Positions 27,176 through 35,962 of a stretch of 64,000 nucleotides of DNA are shown here, one piece after another; the stretch's first letter is position 1; each line of letters begins with the position of its first letter. This stretch comes from Pseudomonas asplenii (GTDB taxonomy: Bacteria > Pseudomonadota > Gammaproteobacteria > Pseudomonadales > Pseudomonadaceae), in contig NZ_JSYZ01000030.1 of assembly GCF_001293465.1 (NCBI RefSeq), positions 94,655-158,654 of the forward strand, read 5' to 3'. The position numbers and the translations under genes were made by a program. The notes under the pieces were generated by a model. It was not told where the DNA came from, did not search any database, and worked only from the letters and a program-made list of their open reading frames with translations.

Positions 27176-28494
27176 TTGGCTGCCTGGTCTGCGCCAGGGA
27201 GCTTGATTTCAACGTAGGCCTCGTCGCGGATCTGACGCAGCCAGGTCTGCAGCTCCTCGTCGTACTTGCGGTTACGCAGTACGGTCATGGCCTGTTGCTC
27301 GCGAGCCTGATTGGTGCTGTCGGTGGCGCGACGGCCGAGGACTTCCAGCACGTGCCAGCCGTATTGGGTCTTGAATGGCTTGGACAGCACGCCTTGCGGG
27401 GTCTTGGCCATCACTTCCTGGAACTCGGGAACGAGTACCTTCGGGTCGATCCAGTTCAGGTCGCCACCGTTGAGAGCCGAACCCGGGTCTTCCGAAAAGC
27501 TCTTGGCCAGGGTGGCGAAGTCTTCACCATTCTGGATGCGCTCGTAGAGTTTCTGGGCCAGTGCCTGGGTCTCGGCTTCGCTGCGGATGGCGTTCGGCTT
27601 GATCAGAATGTGACGAACATGCACTTCGTCGCGCATCTGGGTCTCGCCACCACGCTTGTCCAGTACCTTGAGGATGATGAAACCACCGGGTGCACGGGCT
27701 GGCTCGGTGATCCCGCCTACCGGCAGGTTGCTCAACATCTGGTCGAACGGTGGTGGCAGTTGTGCCGGCTTGCGCCAGCCCATGTCACCGCCTTCGAGGG
27801 CGTTGTCGCTGCCGGACTTGGCAATCGCCAACTGGGCGAAGTCGGCACCCTGCTTCAGCTGCCGGTAGATGTCCTGGGCCTGGGCCGCCGCGGCCTGGAT
27901 GGCTTGCGAACTGGCGCTGTCCGGGGTGGCGATCAGGATGTTGGCCAGGTGCAGTTCTTCAGAAAGCTGCATCTTGCCCAGGTCCGAGGCGAGGAAGTTC
28001 TTCACTTCCTGTTCGGACACCTGCACCCGCTCGGCAACCCGGCGCTGGCGCACGCGGCTGATGATCATTTCACGGCGAACCTGGTCGCGGGCGTCCTCGT
28101 AGGAGAGGCCGTCGTGGGCCAGGGCGGCCTTGAACTGGTCGATCGACATGTTGTTGCGCTGGGCGATGCTGCCGATGGCCTGGTTCAGTTCCTCATCGGA
28201 AATGCGAATGCCGGAACGTTCGCCGATCTGCAGCTGCAGGTTCTCGACGATCAGGCGGTCGAGGACCTGCTGGTCCAGGACGCTGGTCGGTGGTACGCCG
28301 CCGCCGCGCTTGGCAATGCTCTGCTGGACTTCGTGGACGCGCTGGTCCAGTTGGCTCTGCATGATCACGTCGTTGTCGACGATCGCCACGACGTTGTCCA
28401 GGGGTTGTACCGCGGCGTGAACCGCGGCACTCAGGGCCAGTGCGCCCAGCATCAGCGGGCGCAGACAATCAGAAAGCTTGATCTTCACGTTCAC
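27172..28494 (-). CDS. surA: SurA, periplasmic peptidyl-prolyl isomerase/chaperone
   Basis: The 440-aa chaperone escorts outer-membrane proteins, including LptD, to the BAM complex. A signal peptide is clear (RPLMLGALALSAAVHA, cleavage after about residue 27), then the N-terminal SurA domain (~30-170) and two parvulin PPIase domains (~185-285 and ~295-395, GGDMGWRKPAQLPPPFDQML and GGDLNWIDPKVLVPEFQ). The start is GTG at 28494 (AAGG 5 nt upstream) or GTG at 28488. The start lies inside the end of lptD (26-nt overlap). Confidence 0.96.
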   Translation of the reverse strand: MNVKIKLSDCLRPLMLGALALSAAVHAAVQPLDNVVAIVDNDVIMQSQLDQRVHEVQQSIAKRGGGVPPTSVLDQQVLDRLIVENLQLQIGERSGIRISDEELNQAIGSIAQRNNMSIDQFKAALAHDGLSYEDARDQVRREMIISRVRQRRVAERVQVSEQEVKNFLASDLGKMQLSEELHLANILIATPDSASSQAIQAAAAQAQDIYRQLKQGADFAQLAIAKSGSDNALEGGDMGWRKPAQLPPPFDQMLSNLPVGGITEPARAPGGFIILKVLDKRGGETQMRDEVHVRHILIKPNAIRSEAETQALAQKLYERIQNGEDFATLAKSFSEDPGSALNGGDLNWIDPKVLVPEFQEVMAKTPQGVLSKPFKTQYGWHVLEVLGRRATDSTNQAREQQAMTVLRNRKYDEELQTWLRQIRDEAYVEIKLPGADQAAK

Positions 28495-31291
28495 GATAAC
28501 CTTGGATGCCTTTGTCGAGGAAGGTTTCTACTTTCTGGCCGAGAACGCCGCCCAGACCCTTCAGGACAATTTGGAGGAAGATGCCGTGGTCGCCTTTCTC
28601 GTTCTGTGGGGCTTCCTGACTGAATTCGTCATACTTGACCCAGTAACGGTTGATCAGGCGCAGTTTCCAGCAGCAGTTGTCATACTCGAAACCACCAAAG
28701 GCTTCCAGCGTGCGGTTGCGGTTGTAGTCGTACTGCCAGCGGCTGATGACGTTCCACTGCGGCACCACCGGCCAGATGACCGAGAAATCGTGCTGCTGGA
28801 TCTTGTAGTAGTCCTTCACGTAGCCAGGCGTGCCTGGAGTGCCGTAGTCACCACCGAACTGCCACTGACCGGTGTTCTGGTTGTAGATGACCTGGTCGTT
28901 GCGATAGCGATAGCCGGCGTTGAAGACCTTGTTCGGGTTGTCTTCAGGCTGGTAGTGGAACATCGCACTGCCCGAGCGTGGGCTGTGGCTGTCCGGGTCC
29001 CAGTTGTAGTCGGCGGTCGCGCGCCAGTCGCGGTTGAAACGGTAGGCGTATTCCAGGGCGTAGGGCGATACGTTGGCCTTGGCGTCGGCGCGGGTATGGT
29101 AGTCGACACCTGGCAATTGAACGGCGCGGTCCTTGAAGTACAGGGCCTGGCCGACGCTGATGCGCTGGCGCTCGAAGCCGTTGTCCTCGATCCAGCGGCT
29201 GGTCACGCCCAGGGACAGCTTGTTCTCGTCGCCGACACGGTCCGAACCGGAGAAACGGTTCTCGCGGAACAGCGAGGCGTAGTTGAAGCTGTACTCACCT
29301 GTATCGAAAACCGGAATGTCCTTCTGGTCCTTCTCTGGAACGTAGAGATAGAACAGGCGTGGTTCCAGGGTCTGGCGATAGTTGGTGCCGAACATGCTGG
29401 TATTGCGGTCGAAGTACAGGCCGCTGTCGATGCTGGCGATAGGTACACCACGGCTTTGCGAGCTGCTGTAGCTCTCACCCAAGGCAGAAGCGTTGCCACG
29501 GTTGGTGAGCAGATCCTCTCTGCCCTGGGCGCCAAGGTCCAGATCGTACTTGGTGTACTGGTACTTGAGCGATGGCTTTACGTAGCCATAGGTCCAGTTA
29601 AGTGGCAGGCTGACACCTGGCTTGAGATTCAGGCGGTCACCGTTGGCGCGGGCCAGACCGGCGACGTTGGTGTCCAGGCGTGGTGTGCCCACGGTACCGT
29701 CCGCGTTGAACGGCCCGCCATCCTTGTCAAGAAAGTTGCCGGTCTCCAGGCTACGCTCAAAACGCACCGCTTCAGTCTCGTAGGTGAAATCGAGACCTTC
29801 GGGATGGTAAGGCAGTTCACCGTTGAAGGTGATCTGCGGCAGGCGGTTGTAAGGCGTGATGTTGGACACGCTGGCCATCTGGTACGCCTGCAGGTTCAGC
29901 CTGGCGGTGTAGCTGTCGCCGCGGTAGCTGACGGCACCCTGCTGGTTGACGTAGGCACCGGCATCCTTGACGCCGATCTGGTCGCTGGTCAGGTCCTGGA
30001 AGTAGTAGGGGTCGCTGATCTTGGTGTAGTCGACTTCGGTCAGGATACGCGAGTCCAGGCCGCCCTTGTGCTGCCAGTTGAGCATGTAGCGGGTTTTTTC
30101 GGAGTCGGTCTGCTTCGAGCGATCGTTGCTGTCGTCGTTCAGGTACGCGCCGCCGAACTGGCCTTCGCTGGACTTGGTCAGGTAGCGGAATTCGCCTTCC
30201 ATCAGCAAGCCGCGCTTGGTCATGTAGCGTGGGTACAACGTGGCATCGTAATTGGGTGCCAGGTTGAAGTAGTACGGTGTGACCAGGGTGAAGCCGTTGT
30301 CGCTATCCGAACTGAAGCTCGGCGGCAGGAAGCCGGACTGGCGACGGTTGTCGATCGGGAAGTAGATATACGGCGTGTACAGGACCGGAATGTCCTTGAC
30401 CCGCAGTGTCACGTTGGTCGCGGTACCGAAGCCGGTCGCCGGGTTCAGGGTGATGTTGTTGCCCTTGAGTTGCCAGGCGTTGCTGCTCGGTTCGCAGGTG
30501 GTGTACGTACCGTCCTTGAGACGGATAATCGCGTTCTCTGCCCGCTTGGCGTAGAGCGCGCTGCCCCGCACGCGTGACTTGTGCAGCACGTATTCGGCGT
30601 TGTCGACCTTGGCTTCGCCGGTGTCCAGCTGGACGTCCGCGTGATCGCCGACCATCAGGGCGCCGTTGTCGCGAACACGCACGTTGCCGCTCAGCTCGCC
30701 ACGGTTTTCCGCCTGGTACAGGTTCGCCTCGTCGGCCTCGACCTGCATGCTGCCCTGGCGCATGACCACGTCACCGGCCAGGCTGGCGACCTGTTGCTCC
30801 TGCTCGTAACGCGAAGCCTTGGCACCGATGAAGGTCGGCGCATCACTTTTATTCGTCTTGTCATTCATGCCAGGACGAATCGGTTCGATATAGGCACCAG
30901 AGCAGTATGGTCCGGTCTCGGCCAACTGGGCCGGCGTCAGCTTCTCGCGGGGAACCCAGTCGAGGTGGCTGTAGTCGGCGCTGCGGGATTTCAGACCACG
31001 GCCCTTGGCTTCGGTGACCAGCTTGGTCGCCGGCGCGCTGTCGCTGCCGGAGCTGCTGTCCGCGGTGGCCTGGGAGGTGCCGCCGACCGAGCCGGCGTCG
31101 TGCACGGGACGCGGTGGCAACTGGGCGGTGGTCGCTTTCGGCGCACAACTCCAGGCGCCCGAAGCCGAGGCCGAGCAGTCATACTGTTCAGCAGCAACAA
31201 CGAACGAAGTGGCCAGAGGTTGCAGGGCCAGCAAACCGCCGGTGACCAGCAACGGAAACTTTCTACGAAACGCGGGGGATTTCAATGCCAT
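28469..31291 (-). CDS. lptD: LptD (Imp/OstA), LPS-assembly outer-membrane protein
   Basis: The 940-aa beta-barrel inserts LPS into the outer leaflet together with LptE. It has a long signal peptide (MALKSPAFRRKFPLLVTGGL..., cleavage near FVVAAE, ~residue 34), an OstA/jellyroll periplasmic domain (~150-300) and a C-terminal barrel with many aromatic beta strands. Cysteines are at YDCSASASGAWSC, TTCEPSSN and DNCCWKL, the pairs used for interdomain disulfides. I place the start at 31291, as the extra 30 upstream codons have no similarity and run to within 20 nt of the group II intron end. The intron begins 70 nt upstream and is in the same orientation. Confidence 0.95.
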   Translation of the reverse strand: MALKSPAFRRKFPLLVTGGLLALQPLATSFVVAAEQYDCSASASGAWSCAPKATTAQLPPRPVHDAGSVGGTSQATADSSSGSDSAPATKLVTEAKGRGLKSRSADYSHLDWVPREKLTPAQLAETGPYCSGAYIEPIRPGMNDKTNKSDAPTFIGAKASRYEQEQQVASLAGDVVMRQGSMQVEADEANLYQAENRGELSGNVRVRDNGALMVGDHADVQLDTGEAKVDNAEYVLHKSRVRGSALYAKRAENAIIRLKDGTYTTCEPSSNAWQLKGNNITLNPATGFGTATNVTLRVKDIPVLYTPYIYFPIDNRRQSGFLPPSFSSDSDNGFTLVTPYYFNLAPNYDATLYPRYMTKRGLLMEGEFRYLTKSSEGQFGGAYLNDDSNDRSKQTDSEKTRYMLNWQHKGGLDSRILTEVDYTKISDPYYFQDLTSDQIGVKDAGAYVNQQGAVSYRGDSYTARLNLQAYQMASVSNITPYNRLPQITFNGELPYHPEGLDFTYETEAVRFERSLETGNFLDKDGGPFNADGTVGTPRLDTNVAGLARANGDRLNLKPGVSLPLNWTYGYVKPSLKYQYTKYDLDLGAQGREDLLTNRGNASALGESYSSSQSRGVPIASIDSGLYFDRNTSMFGTNYRQTLEPRLFYLYVPEKDQKDIPVFDTGEYSFNYASLFRENRFSGSDRVGDENKLSLGVTSRWIEDNGFERQRISVGQALYFKDRAVQLPGVDYHTRADAKANVSPYALEYAYRFNRDWRATADYNWDPDSHSPRSGSAMFHYQPEDNPNKVFNAGYRYRNDQVIYNQNTGQWQFGGDYGTPGTPGYVKDYYKIQQHDFSVIWPVVPQWNVISRWQYDYNRNRTLEAFGGFEYDNCCWKLRLINRYWVKYDEFSQEAPQNEKGDHGIFLQIVLKGLGGVLGQKVETFLDKGIQGYREREDQAF

Positions 31292-31402
31292 CTTATTAGT
31301 CCGGGCTTCCTGCGTGCCATCTGCCCGCGGTAAGGGCCGCACGCCTATCGATGGTCTGAAAGTTGGGTAGGAACAGACCATTTCTGGCCTGTCCCCCCCT
31401 AA

Positions 31403-31436
31403 AAACCGTACGTGCGCCTTTCAGCGCATACGGCTC
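31403..31436 (-). ncRNA. group II intron domain V
   Basis: The 34-nt minus-strand segment begins GAGCCGTATGCGC, has the GAAA tetraloop, and closes with GCACGTACGG. The catalytic AGC triad (residues 2-4) and two-nt bulge position fit bacterial group II introns. It lies 10 nt from the maturase stop codon. Domain VI follows to 31362. Confidence 0.85.
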
Positions 31437-31445
31437 AAGTCTTTA

Positions 31446-33140
31446 CTAAACCCCCGAATTGGGAGTCGGTTTGTTCACTGTTAAACCACGTGCGTGAAGC
31501 TGCAGGTGGCAAATGGGATGCAATAGTACCCGGTTGTTTAGAGAGTCACCACCGCCTTGTGAGCGATAGATGATGTGGTGATCATGCCACCCCGTCTCCC
31601 TAGTTATGGGGCTCTTGCACAGAGAGCACAGCCCTTTTTGCGATTGGAACAGACGTGCTACCTGCTTGCGATATTTTATCTTCCCGAGCATCCGGGACAT
31701 TCGAAGCTTCTCGCCCATCTCCTCCATTGCAGGGTCGAACGGGTTGTAGTCCCCGCTGATTTTCCTGTGTCTCTCGATCGGCGTAGCCTCAAGGGCATAT
31801 AGCCTGATCTCCTCTTGGTCTCCTGCCTCGTTGAGCAATGTGGTACGGAACACCCAGTTTCGGTCCTCGGTAGGCTGGAAGTATTTCCTCCTGATCCACT
31901 CCAGACCTTTGTTTGGGTGGCGCCGTTTTGCCCATCGCCATAGCGCCTGGAATATCTGGTAGTCCATGCGACTGTACGCCTTCTTGGCTACCACGGGCTG
32001 ATGGTAAAACGCCCAGCCTCGTAGCATCGGGTTCAACTGGCGGATCAGATCCTCCTGTGTCGCCGCTTTGTTGGCGCTGATGACCTCCTTCACCTTGCTG
32101 TAGAACGCCTTTGCGTTCCTCTTGCTTGGCGTGATCAGGAGCTTTCCGCTGTATTTCCGGAAATTCCATCCCAGGAAGTCGAAGCCATCATCTATGTGGG
32201 TAACACGCGTTTTCTCGGGTGATAGCTGTAGCCCGCGGATTGCCAGGAACTGCTCTACCCAAGATCTGACTTCCTCCAGTATCTCTTTCGAGTCACCGGT
32301 GATGACGAAGTCATCTGCATATCGCACTACATTGACCTTCAGCTTCTTGGCTCTCGTCACGCCCAGGTGTCGCTTGAGCTGTGTCTCCAGTCCGTCCAGC
32401 GCCATGTTTGCCAAGGTCGGCGAGATAATCCCGCCTTGTGGTGTACCAGCATCAGTTGCCTGAAGCTGACCTTTATGGACCACTCCGGCTTTCAGCCATT
32501 TGCGCAGGATCACCTTGTCCGTAGGTACATTGGTGATCAGCCACTCATGGTTGATGTGGTCGAAACAGCCTTGTATGTCCGCTTCCAGTACCCAGCGAGC
32601 TGATAGCCGCTTGGACAGGCAGACGAACAACTGTCCCATTGCGTCCGCCGTGGAACGTTCGATCCTAAAGCCATAGCTATTAGGATCGCCGGTGGTCTCT
32701 GCAATGGGGGCCAAGGCCAGCAGGTGTAAAGCCTGCATCGCCCTGTCCCTCATGGTTGGAATGCCCAGTGGGCGTTCCTTTCCGTTCGACTTAGGAATAA
32801 AGACCCTCCGTAACGGCTGGGGCTTGTATCCATGGCGTTTCAACCCTATGGCCGCATTCCACTTAGCTTCGGGTGTATCCCAGAGCACGCGGTCGACTCC
32901 CGTCGTGCGCTTGCCCTGATTTTCAGTGACTCTCCTAACAGCCAGGTACCTGGCTGAGTATGAGCGGGTCAGCATCCGTTGCAGGGCTTTCACCTTGCGC
33001 CAGTTGCCTTCCCGACAAGCCTTCGCAATCCGTATCTGCATCGTCCGAACGTTCCGTTGAGTACGCCACCAGTCGATGTCGTGCCACTCGTGCGGAGCGC
33101 CAGAAGGCGCAGACATTGCCGTTTGGCTATGTTCCAACAT
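31446..33140 (-). CDS. group II intron-encoded protein: reverse transcriptase, maturase (X), HNH endonuclease
   Basis: The 564-aa protein supports splicing and retrohoming of its own intron. RT motifs are intact: RRVFIPKSNGKERPLGIP (~111-128), DIQGCFDHINHEW (188-200), GTPQGGIISPTLANM (232-246) and catalytic YADD (274-277), then LSPEKTRVTHIDDGFDFLGWNF. The maturase domain X follows (~345-450). The C-terminus has CSLCKSPI and DHHIIYRSQGGGDSLNNRVLLHPICHLQLH in two conserved blocks (~500-555), an HNH nuclease with paired Cys, for second-strand cleavage. A second in-frame ATG at 33116 (MSAPSGAPHEWHDIDWW) is also possible as the start. No frameshift or stop interrupts it. Confidence 0.93.
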   Translation of the reverse strand: MLEHSQTAMSAPSGAPHEWHDIDWWRTQRNVRTMQIRIAKACREGNWRKVKALQRMLTRSYSARYLAVRRVTENQGKRTTGVDRVLWDTPEAKWNAAIGLKRHGYKPQPLRRVFIPKSNGKERPLGIPTMRDRAMQALHLLALAPIAETTGDPNSYGFRIERSTADAMGQLFVCLSKRLSARWVLEADIQGCFDHINHEWLITNVPTDKVILRKWLKAGVVHKGQLQATDAGTPQGGIISPTLANMALDGLETQLKRHLGVTRAKKLKVNVVRYADDFVITGDSKEILEEVRSWVEQFLAIRGLQLSPEKTRVTHIDDGFDFLGWNFRKYSGKLLITPSKRNAKAFYSKVKEVISANKAATQEDLIRQLNPMLRGWAFYHQPVVAKKAYSRMDYQIFQALWRWAKRRHPNKGLEWIRRKYFQPTEDRNWVFRTTLLNEAGDQEEIRLYALEATPIERHRKISGDYNPFDPAMEEMGEKLRMSRMLGKIKYRKQVARLFQSQKGLCSLCKSPITRETGWHDHHIIYRSQGGGDSLNNRVLLHPICHLQLHARGLTVNKPTPNSGV

Positions 33141-34202
33141 GCTGCCTTCCTCTCAGGTACCCCTGGTCGGAAGACGTTCCTTCTCCCTGAGGGGAGGGAC
33201 GTCCCCGTCAGGGTAAGGTTGTTGAAGAGATTCAGATCTTCTGAATCTTCAGTTTCGTTGAGACAGACTCATTCAGTGTTCATGCGACGAAAGACCACGC
33301 AGAAGTCTGCCCGGTTTCCCGTGGGATGATGTTTCAACCCCTATCCGAACCATTACAGCCCGGCGTTCGCTTTTTCTGCGATCCCATACCCGCACAGCCA
33401 ACAGATCCCCTTGCGGTTCACCTGCCCTAGGGCAGCTATACGGGCTTACCACGTTCCCTGCCTGTCACACGATTGGTTTAGGGCCTGCCTTTTCACCGGA
33501 GGCGTTGTAGCGACGTATTCCTACATCCCACAGGAATAGCTAGCCTCATACCTTTTGGTTAATGCCTGACAGCAGCTTAGGCACGTCTATCCTTACGGCG
33601 TTTATCAGCAGTTCACTTATGTTGCCCATGCCAGCCAGCCTAGCGCCTCAACCCGGTGCTGCTCCGAGCATCCATGTTTTGCCTCGCGGCAAGAACATGC
33701 CCTAAGGGGCTACATTGTTGGAAGAGCTTCACACCCCACCGTTACCAGTGACGCATGTCTTCCTAGGCTATCGTTGGTCGCACAACGAGTCCGCTGCCGT
33801 TCATGTAGAGCGGTTGGACAATGACAGACAGAACTTTCGCTCGTGTCTCCGGTTGAAGATGAGTCAGGGACTGGCGTATGCAGCCTGCTCTTTGATTTGT
33901 TACCTCCTGTTGCTATTACAGGAGATAACCCCAGCGGGGATTCTCTCCCGCGTGGGTTGAGTCCATAGAGGACTGAGGATAAGCATGCGCTTAAGATCCG
34001 GTATGCCGGTCTTCGGTCGTGTTGCAAAGCGCTTTCCGACCTAGGGGATGCCATTCCGCCGCTGCGGTAAGTCCTTGAAGGCAATAGACTTCTAAAGTGG
34101 CTTTGGTTCAAGGGATTAAGCTCCCGAGCAATCGACTTCTCGCGAAGTCCTTCAAGATGGCTCTACACCTCGAAGTAAGGGAGACACGTCGCACGTGTCG
34201 CA
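33141..34202 (-). other. intron RNA domains I-III (non-coding, ~1.06 kb)
   Basis: This stretch upstream of the maturase ORF encodes the ribozyme scaffold. It has many short inverted repeats and lower GC than flanking genes. It contains the EBS1-like hairpin (33516-33538). It is longer than the ~500-700 nt usual for domains I-III. Short open frames inside are not considered genes. Confidence 0.7.
33516..33538 (-). other. candidate EBS1 hairpin of the group II intron
   Basis: TATTCCT and AGGAATA form a perfect 7-bp stem around a 9-nt loop that reads GTGGGATGT on the minus strand. GGGATG of the loop can pair with CATCTT at the 3' end of the 5' exon (two G-U pairs), which is the expected EBS1-IBS1 geometry and supports the junction at 34203/34204. 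Confidence 0.6.
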
Positions 34203-34264
34203 CAAGATGCTGGATAATAAAGCATGACCCGCTTGACGGCTAGCGCCGTCGGAGACCCTTAGTA

Positions 34265-35290
34265 ATGCCCGACCAAGATCTACGCTTGCAACACCTGAAA
34301 GTTTGGCTGGATGAGCAACTGGCATCCCTGTTCCTGGCCAGGGGCTGGGGTGCCGTACCGGACGCCACCCTGACCGCAGCCAGCAGCGACGCGAGTTTTC
34401 GCCGGTATTTCCGCTGGCAGGGCGAGGGCCGCAGCTTCATCGTGATGGATGCTCCGCCGCCGCGCGAGAACTGCAAACCCTTCGTGGATATTGCCCATTT
34501 ACTGGCGAAATCCGGCATCAACGTGCCGGAAATTTATGCTCAGGACCTGGAAAACGGCTTTCTGTTGCTCAACGACCTGGGCAACCGGACCTATCTGGAT
34601 GTGATCGACGACGAGAACGCCGATGCCCTGTTCGCCGATGCCATCGATGCCTTGCTGGCTTTCCAGCAACTGCCGCTGGAGGCCGATCTGCCGAGCTACG
34701 ACGTCGCCCTGCTGCGGCGCGAGCTGGAGCTGTTCCCCGAATGGTATGTGGGGCGCGAGTTGGGTGCCGTCTTCAGCCCACGGCAACTGGAGCTGTGGCA
34801 GCGGGTCAGTACGTTGTTGATCGACAGTGCCCTGGCACAGCCGAAGGTGCTGGTGCACCGTGACTACATGCCGCGCAACCTGATGCTGAGCGAGCCCAAC
34901 CCGGGGGTGCTGGACTTTCAGGATGCGGTCTACGGCCCGGTGACCTACGACATTACCTGCCTGTTCAAGGATGCGTTTCTCAGTTGGCCCGAGGCCCGGG
35001 TCGTCGATTGGCTGCATGGCTACTGGGAGCGGGCTCGTCGGCAGGGCATTGCGGTCCAGGCGGATTTCGAGGCGTTCCACCGGGCCAGCGACCTGATGGG
35101 GGTGCAGCGCCACCTGAAGGTGATCGGTATCTTTGCCCGTATCTGCCATCGCGATGGCAAGCCGCGCTACCTGGCGGACGTGCCGCGCTTCTTCGCCTAT
35201 ATCGAAGCGGTGCTGGCACGCCGGCCGGAGTTGGCCGAGCTGGGTGAACTGCTTGACAGCCTGCGCCTGCCGTCCGGGGCCGCGCTATGA
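34265..35290 (+). CDS. amgK: AmgK, N-acetylmuramate/N-acetylglucosamine anomeric kinase
   Basis: The 341-aa aminoglycoside-phosphotransferase-fold kinase phosphorylates the C1 hydroxyl of MurNAc in the Pseudomonas peptidoglycan recycling bypass that evades fosfomycin. The kinase motif VHRDYMPRNLML (HxDxxxxN) and the metal-binding VLDFQDAVYGP (DFQD) are intact, with ATP-site features in the N-terminal SSDASFRRYFRW region. It overlaps murU by 4 nt. It is divergent from lptD; the group II intron ends only 61 bp upstream of its ATG, so the amgK promoter must lie in that 61 bp or reach into the intron. Confidence 0.92.
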   Translation: MPDQDLRLQHLKVWLDEQLASLFLARGWGAVPDATLTAASSDASFRRYFRWQGEGRSFIVMDAPPPRENCKPFVDIAHLLAKSGINVPEIYAQDLENGFLLLNDLGNRTYLDVIDDENADALFADAIDALLAFQQLPLEADLPSYDVALLRRELELFPEWYVGRELGAVFSPRQLELWQRVSTLLIDSALAQPKVLVHRDYMPRNLMLSEPNPGVLDFQDAVYGPVTYDITCLFKDAFLSWPEARVVDWLHGYWERARRQGIAVQADFEAFHRASDLMGVQRHLKVIGIFARICHRDGKPRYLADVPRFFAYIEAVLARRPELAELGELLDSLRLPSGAAL

Positions 35291-35961
35291 GGGCGATGAT
35301 CCTGGCGGCGGGGAAGGGCGAGCGCATGCGCCCGCTGACCCTGCACACACCCAAGCCGCTGATCCGGGCCAACGGCGTGCCGCTGATCGACTATCACCTG
35401 CGGGCCCTGGCGGCGGCCGGCTTCAGGGAGATCGTCATCAATCATGCCTGGCTCGGCCAGCAGATCGAGGATTACCTCGGCGACGGTTCGCGTCATGGCC
35501 TGAGCATCGCCTATTCGCCGGAAGGCGAGCCGCTGGAGACCGGTGGCGGGATCTTCCGGGCGCTGCCGTTGCTGGGCGACGAGCCCTTCCTGGTGGTCAA
35601 TGGCGATATCTGGACCGATTATGATTTCTCGGCATTGCGCCGTCCGCTGGCTGGCCTGGCTCACCTGGTGATGGTCGACAACCCGCCGCATCATCCGTCC
35701 GGGGGCGACTTTGCGCTGCTTGACGGTCGGCTGTTCGACGATCGTCCGGATCTGCCCAGGCTGACCTTCAGCGGCATCTCGGTGCTGCATCCGCGACTGT
35801 TTGCCGGTTGCCATGCCGGGGCGTTCAAGCTGGCCCCACTGTTGCGCGAGGCCATGGCCCGAGGGCAGGTGAGCGGCGAGCACCTTCAGGGACAGTGGGT
35901 GGATGTCGGCACCGTGGAGCGCCTGGCCCAAGTCGAGCAACTGCTGCAAGAGAGGCACTGA
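35287..35961 (+). CDS. murU: MurU, N-acetylmuramate alpha-1-phosphate uridylyltransferase
   Basis: The 224-aa nucleotidyltransferase converts MurNAc-1-P made by AmgK to UDP-MurNAc. The N-terminus MRAMILAAGKGERMRPLTL carries the GxGxRxxPLT nucleotide motif, followed by KPLIRANGVPLIDYHL. VVNGDIWTDYD holds the metal-binding D. It overlaps amgK by 4 nt (ATGA), so the pathway pair is cotranslated. Confidence 0.93.
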   Translation: MRAMILAAGKGERMRPLTLHTPKPLIRANGVPLIDYHLRALAAAGFREIVINHAWLGQQIEDYLGDGSRHGLSIAYSPEGEPLETGGGIFRALPLLGDEPFLVVNGDIWTDYDFSALRRPLAGLAHLVMVDNPPHHPSGGDFALLDGRLFDDRPDLPRLTFSGISVLHPRLFAGCHAGAFKLAPLLREAMARGQVSGEHLQGQWVDVGTVERLAQVEQLLQERH

Positions 35962-35962
35962 T

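Larger units (their letters stand above)
31362..34203 (-). mobile_element. group II intron with maturase ORF, inserted between lptD and amgK
   Basis: The element is ~2842 bp in the sense direction of lptD. The 5' end reads GTGCGACACGTGCGAC (GUGYG consensus; an alternative GTGCG begins at 34194). The ORF (RT-maturase-HNH) lies in domain IV, domain V is at 31403-31436, and domain VI ends at C31362 with a candidate branch-point A at 31368, 7 nt from the 3' end. A 5' exon sequence CATCTT just before the junction can pair with an EBS1-like loop at 33523-33531. All parts are present and the ORF is intact, so it may be mobile. Domain V of 34 nt argues against class IIC; I would place it in IIB-like, with the class uncertain. 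Confidence 0.85.

Noticed and set aside
28478..30577. 699-codon plus-strand frame inside lptD
   Set aside because: Antisense to an essential and clearly conserved barrel protein; valine-rich shadow composition.
33710..34111. 133-codon minus-strand frame within the intron
   Set aside because: It lies in the ribozyme domain I region; composition and lack of motifs argue for structure rather than protein.
34204..34264. intron insertion downstream of a transcription terminator (class IIC habit)
   Set aside because: A short stem GACGGC/GCCGTC exists near 34236-34251, but it is not adjacent to the junction, and domain V has the 34-nt form of other classes.
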